Source: Bacteroidales bacterium (GTDB taxonomy: Bacteria > Bacteroidota > Bacteroidia > Bacteroidales > Muribaculaceae). From it: a stretch of DNA of 64,000 nucleotides. A program made the position numbers and the translations under genes. Positions 43,466 through 50,480 of the stretch are shown piece by piece. The notes under the pieces were generated by a model. It did no database searches. It was not told the DNA's origin and was given only the letters and a program-made list of their open reading frames with translations. The stretch lies in contig SFEA01000011.1 of assembly GCA_004557385.1 (NCBI GenBank), positions 1 to 64,000 on the forward strand, written 5' to 3'. Within the stretch, counting starts at the first letter, position 1; each line of letters begins with the position of its first letter.

Positions 43466-44500
43466 ATGAAATACAATGTAAACAGCCTGTTGCAAAGCAA
43501 CAAGGCATATTCGAGAGACGACTTTGTGTTCTTTTGGGGACATGACGACCGTGGATTCAACGTAGGCAAGTCATGCCTGAGCCAATGGTATATGTGTCTG
43601 TTTAATGTGGATAACATATATTACAACTGCGCAGAGCAATATATGATGGCAGAGAAGGCTCGCATCTTCGGCGATGAGGAAGCATGGCAACAAATCATGG
43701 CATCGTATGACCCTATGACCATAAAGAAACTGGGCCGCAAGGTGCGTAACTTCAATGCGCATGTATGGAAGAAGAACTGCCAAAAGATTGTCATGAGAGG
43801 CAATCTCGCCAAATTTTTACAAATTCCCGGACTTAAGGAATATCTGCTTGGCACTGGCGACAAGATATTGGTTGAGGCATCGCCCAAAGACACAATTTGG
43901 GGCATCGGACTTGCTGAAGATGCACCCGAGGCGAGCAATCCACGCCTATGGCAAGGCGAGAACCTGCTGGGCTTCGCGCTGATGGAGGTGAGGGATATGC
44001 TCAGAGAAAAAGAGGAAGATTCGGCGGAAAATGTTTCGGAGGAGGATATGAAGAAAGCGTTGCTAATGTGGACGATGGGCGCAGGCAATTCGGCACGTCG
44101 CTTCAACAACGAGGACCCGATGCCTGAAAAAACTAAAGTGGCAAAGCCTATGGGCGACCCTTTGACGATGTTCGTGTCGGTGCCACAAAATCATTATCTC
44201 ACTGCCCGGCAGATGGATGTGATTAAGTGGGGACACATCCCCGATGCGATGGAAGACCATTGGTATATGTTTTGCGACGATACCACTATCAACTATTTGC
44301 GCAGCTGGACCGGTTTCCACATCTTCGAAGCCCATTATGAGAAATGCGGCGACGAATATCGCATCACCGAGTTGCGCATCAACAACAACCCGGATGAGCT
44401 CCGATTGGTTAACGCTGATGCTGCCGTGGCGTGGTTTTATGCGCTGCTGGTGAGCGAATACGGCGGCGATGCCTCGGCATACTGGAATGCTGCTTTTTAG
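43466..44500 (+). CDS. NADAR-domain protein with an uncharacterised C-terminal domain
   Basis: 344 residues. The NADAR domain spans about 18-182: DFVFFWGHDDRG, NCAEQYMMAEKARIFGD, LVEASPKDTIWGIGL and LWQGENLLGFALMEVRD. Some NADAR proteins hydrolyse the N-glycosidic bond of ADP-ribosylated guanine or process riboflavin intermediates. The rest (about 190-344) is a separate domain with ARQMDVIKWGHIPDAMEDHWYMFCDDTTINYLRSWTGFHIFEAHY and a regular alpha/beta pattern. I recall similar segments beside ADP-ribose-related domains in other Bacteroidetes but cannot name a family. It probably acts in the cytoplasm with the two glycohydrolases. Confidence 0.87.
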   Translation: MKYNVNSLLQSNKAYSRDDFVFFWGHDDRGFNVGKSCLSQWYMCLFNVDNIYYNCAEQYMMAEKARIFGDEEAWQQIMASYDPMTIKKLGRKVRNFNAHVWKKNCQKIVMRGNLAKFLQIPGLKEYLLGTGDKILVEASPKDTIWGIGLAEDAPEASNPRLWQGENLLGFALMEVRDMLREKEEDSAENVSEEDMKKALLMWTMGAGNSARRFNNEDPMPEKTKVAKPMGDPLTMFVSVPQNHYLTARQMDVIKWGHIPDAMEDHWYMFCDDTTINYLRSWTGFHIFEAHYEKCGDEYRITELRINNNPDELRLVNADAAVAWFYALLVSEYGGDASAYWNAAF

Positions 44501-44705
44501 TTACAAGATGGCGTCAGCCGGCATGACGGTCGGCTGAATGCCTTTCATACTCAATGAGATACGGCTTGTTTTGGCACGCAATTTGCAGCAATTTTTTGTG
44601 TAAAAAGTCCCGTTTTGTTTTACTGAAAAACATGGCTTGGAGAGCATTTTATTCCAGGGGAAAGATAGTATCTGATTTTTTTTTGAATTTTTGTGATATA
44701 AAACG

Positions 44706-44713
44706 GGTTACTT
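44706..44713 (+). promoter_or_regulatory. GGTTACTT box 4
   Basis: GGTTACTTTTC lies 71 bases before the vWA gene; TACTTTTC is one base off the -7 consensus. An upstream TTTTTG at about 44694 could serve as part of the -33 region. Confidence 0.45.
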
Positions 44714-44776
44714 TTCAATCTATATAGGCATAAACATCAAAACAATTATTCACTACTCTAAAAAACACAAACGAAG

Positions 44777-45502
44777 ATGAATGAAATGAATCAAAAAACC
44801 GACAACACTAAGACACAGGTCTTTAATGTGATTATCCTCGACCGTAGCGGTTCGATGGAGTGTATTCGTAAGGCTGCTGTAGATGGCTTCAACGAAACTT
44901 TGGCTGGCATCAAAAAGGCGCAGGAGAAGTTTGCCGATTCGCAAGAACATTTTGTGTCGTTGGTGACTTTCTGCAGTTGCGAAATGCAGCACGTATTCGA
45001 CAAGACACCTGTGGCTGATGCTCATCCGCTGACGATGGCCGACTATCAGCCATGTTGCTGCACACCGCTCTACGATGCCATGGGCTTCACGCTCACAGCC
45101 ATGCACAAGCATGTGAATGACATTGACGACGCAGTGGTGGTTGTAACCATCATCACCGATGGTTTGGAGAACGCCTCTCGCGAGTACAGCGGCAAGAACA
45201 TCAAGGAGCTTGTTGAACGTCTGCGTGGCGAGGGCTGGACATTCACCTACATGGGTGCCAACCAAGATGCCGTAGAGGTGGCAACGGAATTGTCAATCCG
45301 CAATTCGCGCAACTTCGATTATAGCTGTGCAGGCACCGCCGTCGCAATGGAGAAAGATGCCAACACGCGCATGAATTTCTTCTCACGCCTTTCGTCGTTC
45401 AAGAAAAACTGCTCGGGCGTGGACAACATGTCGCGCGAAGAACGTCTCAAGCGTTACACCACTATGGCTGACGAATCATTTGATGAGGAGGAAGGAAAAT
45501 GA
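44777..45502 (+). CDS. Cytoplasmic von Willebrand A-domain protein
   Basis: 241 residues, no signal peptide. The MIDAS metal site is complete: DRSGSM (Asp22, Ser24, Ser26), CCTPLYDAMG (Thr) and TIITDGLEN (Asp). The C-terminus is basic and helical (NFFSRLSSFKKNCSGVDNMSREERLKRY), then acidic. vWA proteins without membrane anchors often assemble complexes with AAA ATPases or act in stress and defence clusters. The stop overlaps the start of the WG-repeat gene by four bases (ATGA), so the two are coupled. Confidence 0.88.
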   Translation: MNEMNQKTDNTKTQVFNVIILDRSGSMECIRKAAVDGFNETLAGIKKAQEKFADSQEHFVSLVTFCSCEMQHVFDKTPVADAHPLTMADYQPCCCTPLYDAMGFTLTAMHKHVNDIDDAVVVVTIITDGLENASREYSGKNIKELVERLRGEGWTFTYMGANQDAVEVATELSIRNSRNFDYSCAGTAVAMEKDANTRMNFFSRLSSFKKNCSGVDNMSREERLKRYTTMADESFDEEEGK

Positions 45503-46704
45503 AGACCAATATATCGATGAAACGTGCTTTCATTCTGCTTTGGCATGGATTGAAAGCAATCATTGTTGGCATTGCCAACTGGATTGTTGAATTGTTTGGC
45601 ATGAGAGATGGCTCGAAGTATGGCAAGATTCTACGTCGCATAGTGGGCAGTTGCTTTGCGTTTATGATGTTGCTGATAGCCATAGCTGTAGGGTCGGAAT
45701 TCTGCCGCTCAGTGTATGGTTGGTGGTCGAACCGTTATGATTCCGACGAGCAATGCTACAGCCAACGTCATGTGTCGGAGAATGTGTCGTATTGGTATGA
45801 CGAATATGGCTACGGCAGTGGCTACCTCGAAACAGTGTCCGGCAAGAAAACCATCAAAGGCATTAGTTGGATTGCCACGCCATTGGGCACCGACTCGCTG
45901 GTGTGCTACAGCAACGGCAAGAAACGCGGCTATTTCAACAAATTCACCGGCGAAGCAGTCATCGAACCGAAGTATAATCACGCATGGATTTTCTCCGATG
46001 GTGTTGCTGCTGTTGAAGATGATGGTTGGATAAAGTTTATCGATGCCTCGGGCAAGGAGGTTTTCAGCCCCGGAATCTCCTATAAATCAGGCGACGATTA
46101 TGTGTTTCACAACAAGCACTTAGTGGCGTTTAACGACAGGGCTGGCGCTTATGGATTGATTGACACTAAGGGTGACTGGGCACTTAAACCGGAGTATTCG
46201 AGCATCGAGAACAACAAGGACTATTGGTTGCTATACAAAACTGACAGCATGAGCGTTGTTAACTCAGAATTCCAAACTGTTATTCCGTTTGTGAAAGGCC
46301 GAATTTGGGTTGGAGATAAGGACATAATTGTCATTAAGGATAATCACGTCGCTCAGTTATATGCCAAAAATGGTGATGTAATTGAAGATTTTTGCATAAG
46401 CGGCGTGAATTGCCTCACATACGATACCAACGAGTTGCGCTACGACACAACGAAACTCTACAATGATGATGGCACATTGTTCAGTGAGACTAAGGACGAC
46501 GAACCAACTATTGTAAAGAAAATGGCAAAGTGCCGAAGTTACGAATCGGAAATCGGATGGTATGGCTTGATATCAACCGAGGGCAAGATAATCACTCCGC
46601 CAATGTATAGCAGCATCGAAGCTATTGGTTACGACACTTATTTGTGCAAATTCTACGATTCTTCTGGTGTGATACTGAATGGCAAGGGCGAACGAATTAA
46701 ATAA
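45499..46704 (+). CDS. Membrane-anchored WG-repeat protein
   Basis: 401 residues. One membrane helix (about 50-66, IVGSCFAFMMLLIAIAVGS) follows a basic amphipathic N-terminus, so the C-terminal region is probably periplasmic. WG-type repeats are recognisable: KRGYFNKFTGEAVIEPKYNHAWIFSDGVAAVEDDGWIKFIDASGKEV, GAYGLIDTKGDWALKPEYSSI, EIGWYGLISTEGKIITPPMYSSIEAI. WG repeats form beta-propeller-like binding surfaces of unclear role. Together with the vWA protein it may be the effector or sensor side of the ADP-ribose cluster, which is speculation. Confidence 0.82.
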   Translation: MKTNISMKRAFILLWHGLKAIIVGIANWIVELFGMRDGSKYGKILRRIVGSCFAFMMLLIAIAVGSEFCRSVYGWWSNRYDSDEQCYSQRHVSENVSYWYDEYGYGSGYLETVSGKKTIKGISWIATPLGTDSLVCYSNGKKRGYFNKFTGEAVIEPKYNHAWIFSDGVAAVEDDGWIKFIDASGKEVFSPGISYKSGDDYVFHNKHLVAFNDRAGAYGLIDTKGDWALKPEYSSIENNKDYWLLYKTDSMSVVNSEFQTVIPFVKGRIWVGDKDIIVIKDNHVAQLYAKNGDVIEDFCISGVNCLTYDTNELRYDTTKLYNDDGTLFSETKDDEPTIVKKMAKCRSYESEIGWYGLISTEGKIITPPMYSSIEAIGYDTYLCKFYDSSGVILNGKGERIK

Positions 46705-46755
46705 GACGCTTTTCTGCGCCACAGTTTGCTTATCGGTTGCAGAATAAGCGGGCAA

Positions 46756-46763
46756 GGTTACTT
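46756..46763 (+). promoter_or_regulatory. GGTTACTT box 5
   Basis: GGTTACTTTACGG is the last copy of the word, after the WG gene. No gene starts within 300 bases, so it may belong to a unit replaced by the insert that begins near 46919. A 6-base hairpin GCTTAT/ATAAGC sits upstream (46729-46750). Confidence 0.3.
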
Positions 46764-46918
46764 TACGGAATATAATATAGCCACATCGGCAACCAGATGT
46801 GTTTGCCTGATGAATTTCGGCAGGATGGAAGGACTTTTGTTCACGCCACCCTGCTAAATTTTTCGGGATGTAACAAGTAGTCCCTAATTATGGTTTCGCA
46901 AGGCGGCAGCACGCATTA

Positions 46919-47005
46919 TTTTCCATTTTGTGCAGTTTAGATAGCTAAAAACTTTCCATTTTGTGCAGTTTAGGCACCCAAAACTTTCCATTTTGTGCAG
47001 TTTGT
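46919..47005 (+). repeat. Triple TTTCCATTTTGTGCAGTTT repeat, left copy
   Basis: Three copies of TTTCCATTTTGTGCAGTTT (at about 46920, 46953 and 46985) are spaced 33 and 32 bases apart. The words between them (AGATAGCTAAAAAC, AGGCACCCAAAAC) are repeated in the same order in the right copy at 49569-49655. It lies just upstream of the ATPase gene. Confidence 0.92.
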
Positions 47006-47072
47006 GGCGGAAAAATTTGCGTAAATCATTTATTGTTAGTAATTTGCGGGTGTTATTTAATATGTTGGCAAA

Positions 47073-48359
47073 ATGGACAGAATAGAGAAGATACTTCGCG
47101 ACCAAAGAGAGGAGCTACTTTCAACCGATTTTACGCAGTTTGTTTCCCGAAAAGAGGAGGCAGAAATTGACCTCAATAGCAAGCTGGCGCAAATTGTCAT
47201 AGGCGTGCGTCGGTGCGGAAAATCCACTCTGTGCCAGAAAGTTCTTGTGCAGAGTAATGTCAATTTTGCGTATGTGAACTTTGACGACGAAACGCTTGCA
47301 TCTCTGCAAAGTTCGCAACTCAACGATGTGCTTGAAATGCTATATCGCATCTATGGCTCGTTTACGCATTTGTTTATGGACGAGATTCAGAATATCGCTT
47401 CTTGGCACTTGTTCGTCAACCGGTTGTTGCGTCAGGGCATTCATCTTGTTGTCACTGGCAGTAATGCAAATCTTCTCAGTGGCGAACTTTCCACTCACCT
47501 CACCGGACGATACAACGAGATTCGTCTTTTCCCTTTCTCGTTTGCCGAGTATTGTCAAGCAAATGAAGTTGACACCGGCGCCCTCACCACAAAGGCGAGG
47601 GGTGAGCTGCTTCATACACTCGACACATATCTGATGCGTGGAGGTTTTCCTGAAACGCTTGCTATGCCTCGACAGGACAAGTATATCAGTTCACTGTATG
47701 CGGCCGTAATATCAAAGGATATTTGCCAGCGCTATAAGGTGCGCTACAAGAAGACTTTGCAGCAGATAGCAAACTCGCTTCTCGACCATTTCTGCCAAGA
47801 GTTGTCGTACACACGCTTGCAAACTGATTATAAGCTGAGTTCGGTGCATACGGTCATGAATTATGTTTCATATCTCGAAAATGCTTGTCTCTTGCGCCTT
47901 GTGCCACGGTTCTCATTCAAGAGCATCGAACGACAGACACAACGCAAAGTATATGCCATCGACAACGCTTTTATCACCGACCACGATGATGCGCTTCAGA
48001 CCGAAAGCCTTGGTTGGCGATTAGAGAATGCTGTGGCAATCGAATTGCTGCGTCGTATGGAGTATGAAACTCAGCAGATATTCTATCTTCGTCAGGCTAA
48101 GAGTTACGAAGTGGATTTCTGCATTGTCGACCGAAACCGTGTCACCCAACTGATTCAAGTGACCTATAATTTCACCAATCCACCGACTAAGCTTTTTAAC
48201 CGTGAGATAGGTGGTTTGCTAAAGGGGGCTGCTGCCACTGGTTGCAACAATCTCACCCTGATTATGATGTCGGGCGAGACTGGCGATTTGGAGGTTGACG
48301 GCATGACGATACACCGTGTTCTGGCAAGCGATTGGTTGCTGGGTAGGGATAACGCATAG
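47073..48359 (+). CDS. AAA_14/DUF4143-family ATPase
   Basis: 428 residues. The ATPase part has Walker A GVRRCGKST (44-52) and Walker B HLFMDEIQN (Asp103, Glu104), followed by the sensor-like VVTGSNANLLSGELSTHLTGRYNEIRLFPFSFAEY. The C-terminal DUF4143 domain has the helix-turn-helix-like SYTRLQTDYKLSSVHTVMNYVSYLENACLLRLVPRF and the nuclease-like E...YEVDFCIV...LIQVTYN. In this last motif Thr replaces the Lys seen in active PD-(D/E)XK nucleases. The family is abundant, patchily distributed and of unknown function. Its flanking repeats and TA neighbours suggest a mobile cargo. Confidence 0.9.
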   Translation: MDRIEKILRDQREELLSTDFTQFVSRKEEAEIDLNSKLAQIVIGVRRCGKSTLCQKVLVQSNVNFAYVNFDDETLASLQSSQLNDVLEMLYRIYGSFTHLFMDEIQNIASWHLFVNRLLRQGIHLVVTGSNANLLSGELSTHLTGRYNEIRLFPFSFAEYCQANEVDTGALTTKARGELLHTLDTYLMRGGFPETLAMPRQDKYISSLYAAVISKDICQRYKVRYKKTLQQIANSLLDHFCQELSYTRLQTDYKLSSVHTVMNYVSYLENACLLRLVPRFSFKSIERQTQRKVYAIDNAFITDHDDALQTESLGWRLENAVAIELLRRMEYETQQIFYLRQAKSYEVDFCIVDRNRVTQLIQVTYNFTNPPTKLFNREIGGLLKGAAATGCNNLTLIMMSGETGDLEVDGMTIHRVLASDWLLGRDNA

Positions 48360-48429
48360 CCACGGCTCGGTTGGCTGCAATGTGGAAGGTGTGTCGTAAT
48401 AGTTTCTGCCAAGAATATCACTCGCCACG

Positions 48430-48467
48430 TCTTAGAGAAAGGCGAGAAGCCGAACCTTTCTCTAAGA
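48430..48467. terminator. Bidirectional-looking hairpin between ATPase and HigA
   Basis: The perfect 13-base stem TCTTAGAGAAAGG / CCTTTCTCTAAGA is followed by TTTAAT. It lies between convergent genes and can stop transcription from either side. Confidence 0.75.
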
Positions 48468-48533
48468 TTTAATAGAAAACGATGAGATATTATTCGGATT
48501 ACTATAATGATTCTGTCTCAGTCTGTGATATAA

Positions 48534-48806
48534 TCACTTGTCGTGAATATGGATGAGAGGTTGGCCAAAGAATGTGGAAAGCATCGAAATTGTTCTTAGT
48601 GTGAAATTGTGTTGACCGCTCAACCATTTAGTCACTTCACTCGGTTTCTTGCCAAGGGCCTTGGCAAACTGCAGTTTGGTCAAACCGCGTTGTGTCATCA
48701 ACTCATAAATTCGGTTTGAAACGGCAAATTCCATTGCCACTTCCTGCTGTATGGCAGGAGAGGTGTTTGCCAACATTTCGTCAAATGATGTATTAATCCG
48801 CTTCAT
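48534..48806 (-). CDS. higA: HigA-type XRE antitoxin
   Basis: 90 residues. The helix-turn-helix ELMTQRGLTKLQFAKALGKKPSEVTKWLSGQHNFTLRTISMLSTFFG is a clear XRE domain. The N-terminal part (FDEMLANTSPAIQQEVAMEFAVSNRI) matches antitoxins of the HigBA/host-inhibition type. Its start overlaps the toxin stop by four bases; the toxin is encoded first, as in HigBA modules. Confidence 0.85.
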   Translation of the reverse strand: MKRINTSFDEMLANTSPAIQQEVAMEFAVSNRIYELMTQRGLTKLQFAKALGKKPSEVTKWLSGQHNFTLRTISMLSTFFGQPLIHIHDK

Positions 48807-49273
48807 AAGTCAAATGTTTTATCAGTTTCAATGATGTTTTCTGTTACCGAAATCGTGCCATCTTTTACACCAGCTCTCATTAATCTGTCAAAGTTCTGGA
48901 GTGTGATAACATATCCTTTGAGGGCATCGTCTTCATCGTATGTTCTGGTTTTCTTAACACCTCCATTGCCGAGAATGAGTATTTTGTCAGACAACCGTAA
49001 GCAATAAAGACGAAGTTTGGACTTCAATACTGGCAAGGCACAAACTCTATCGTTCATCTTGCCTTCTGGGCGAAAGAAACGTTCCAAAGCACCAAAATCA
49101 GCAATACGTCCAAGTATATTCAAAAGACGCTCAAAGTCCTCATTATACTCCAACTCATTTCTGAATTTGGCGTAGAACTTTTCAAATTCGCTATCATCAT
49201 CTGATAGGAATTGTATTGTGTACATGGTACAGTTTTTAGCATCTGTAACCAATTTCAATTCGGCTTCACTCAT
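48803..49273 (-). CDS. higB: HigB/RelE-superfamily toxin
   Basis: 156 residues. The RelE-like core reads FEKFYAKFRNELEYNEDFERLLNILGRIADFGALERFFRPEGKMNDRVCALPVLKSKLRLYCLRLSDKILILGNGGVKKTRTYDED. The final basic GGVKKTRTY strand is typical of phage-derived Gp49/HigB toxins. It should be a ribosome-dependent or free mRNA endonuclease. It is longer than the usual 110 residues, with extra sequence at both ends. Confidence 0.75.
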   Translation of the reverse strand: MSEAELKLVTDAKNCTMYTIQFLSDDDSEFEKFYAKFRNELEYNEDFERLLNILGRIADFGALERFFRPEGKMNDRVCALPVLKSKLRLYCLRLSDKILILGNGGVKKTRTYDEDDALKGYVITLQNFDRLMRAGVKDGTISVTENIIETDKTFDL

Positions 49274-49295
49274 ATGTTATAAAGTTTTGTCGTTG

Positions 49296-49326
49296 CAAAT
49301 ATACGAAGAAAATTTAACTTATAAGT
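49296..49326 (-). promoter_or_regulatory. HigBA promoter and operator
   Basis: On the minus strand TATATTTG (49296-49303) matches the -7 box. About 19 bases upstream lies the perfect palindrome ACTTATAAGT (49317-49326), which would cover the -33 region, a good place for autorepression by HigA. Confidence 0.6.
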
Positions 49327-49370
49327 GAAAAATAAGTCTGCATTTATGCTTTATTATACAAAAATCTGCT

Positions 49371-49482
49371 TTACTGCATGAAATCAGTTATCATATCCAC
49401 TGCTTCTCCTCTCTTTTTGTCAACAATGTTGCTGTAGGTATGTGTTGTGGTTACTCTGCAATGCCCCATAGTTTGCTAATGG
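49371..49482 (-). pseudogene. C-terminal remnant of a tyrosine recombinase
   Basis: On the minus strand the frame reads QTMGHCRVTTTHTYSNIVDKK, RGEAVDMITDFMQ and a stop. GH followed by a spaced TTxxY is the end of the tyrosine-recombinase catalytic domain, with the catalytic Tyr in THTYSNI. A stop precedes it and the rest of the integrase is absent. The remnant lies between the HigBA pair and the right repeat, so it marks a former mobile element. Confidence 0.75.
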
Positions 49483-49568
49483 TGTAAAGGTTAACACAAA
49501 TAGTGAGCATAATGATGGCACAGCCTATGTCTTGATAGTTGTGAATTACTCCTTAGATAATTAAAAAA

Positions 49569-49655
49569 CTTTCCATTTTGTGCAGTCTAGATACCTAAAA
49601 ACTTTCCATTTTGTGCAGTTTAGGCACCCAAAAACTTTCTATTTTGTGCAGTTTG
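49569..49655 (+). repeat. Triple TTTCCATTTTGTGCAGTTT repeat, right copy
   Basis: Three copies (about 49570, 49603 and 49636; the last with TTTCTA) at 33-base spacing. The same orientation and the same intervening words as at 46919-47005 make the two arrays direct repeats around a 2.6-kb segment. Confidence 0.92.
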
Positions 49656-49713
49656 TAGCTGTAAAAAACCTTTGTATCAAATAGTTGTGCAAGTGCGCAT
49701 AAATTGGCTGTTT

Positions 49714-50466
49714 TTATCGTTGCTTGAGCATGTGCTGGCGCAAGGGTTGGGGGAGTCGCTCTATGGCGTAGCGCAGCATGGTGCGAGGCATGGTGGCGGC
49801 ACGAGGATTAGCAGCATAGGGCGTGGCGACGGGTTCGTTGAGCCAAGCTACAAGACGCGTTTGGTCACGCTTGCCGGCTTCGCGTAACAGCCATCCCACA
49901 GCTTTCTGCAGCAGGTCGTGCAGCGGACGGGGTTTGGCGAGGAATATCTCGGCAATGTTGTAGGTGTCGTCGAGTTCGCCACAGCGAATGAATTGCATAG
50001 TGCTTACTATGCCTATGCGCTGTTCCCACAGCGAGGCGCCGTTTGCAGCAAGCCGATAGAGCAGCGAGCGGTCGCGGTAGGTGAGCCACTCGCCCAGCAG
50101 TTTGTAGCAACTGAGGTCCACAAGGTCCCAATTGTTGATATATGCCGTGTGGGCGAGGTAGAAATCAATGCAACGGCACCGCAGGTCTTCGTCACGGCGG
50201 GCGTGGTTGAAAATCTCAATAAGAGTGAGCAGCGCAGCGAGCCTCACTTCGTGATATGGGCTTGTGATACATTCCTCGAGGTGGGGGAATTCGGTGGTTT
50301 GCCAACATTCCTTCGCCACAGCGCGAGTCACCGGCACTTTGATGCCAAGAAAGCGGTCGCCTTCGCCGTATTCGCCTTCGCCGCACTTGAAGAAGCGCGA
50401 CAGCCCCGGCACCTGACGCTCATCGGCGTAGCTCAGCATCGTGGCGAGTAATTTGTTGTCGTTCAT
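49714..50466 (-). CDS. AlkD-like DNA alkylation repair protein
   Basis: 250 residues of HEAT-like helices: LSYADERQVPGLSRFFKCGEGEYGEGDRFLGIKVPVTRAVAKE, EVRLAALLTLIEIF, YINNWDLVDLSCYKLLGEWL (the conserved WDLVD) and SLWEQRIGIVSTMQFI. AlkD-type glycosylases remove bulky or cationic alkylated bases in the cytoplasm. It is the last gene of a five-gene minus-strand run, 14 bases after the DUF4153 gene. Confidence 0.9.
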   Translation of the reverse strand: MNDNKLLATMLSYADERQVPGLSRFFKCGEGEYGEGDRFLGIKVPVTRAVAKECWQTTEFPHLEECITSPYHEVRLAALLTLIEIFNHARRDEDLRCRCIDFYLAHTAYINNWDLVDLSCYKLLGEWLTYRDRSLLYRLAANGASLWEQRIGIVSTMQFIRCGELDDTYNIAEIFLAKPRPLHDLLQKAVGWLLREAGKRDQTRLVAWLNEPVATPYAANPRAATMPRTMLRYAIERLPQPLRQHMLKQR

Positions 50467-50480
50467 TGTTCTTACTAAGG

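Noticed and set aside
46919..47005. CRISPR array from the evenly spaced 19-base words
   Set aside because: There are only three copies, and the intervening words are repeated at 49569, so they are not spacers.
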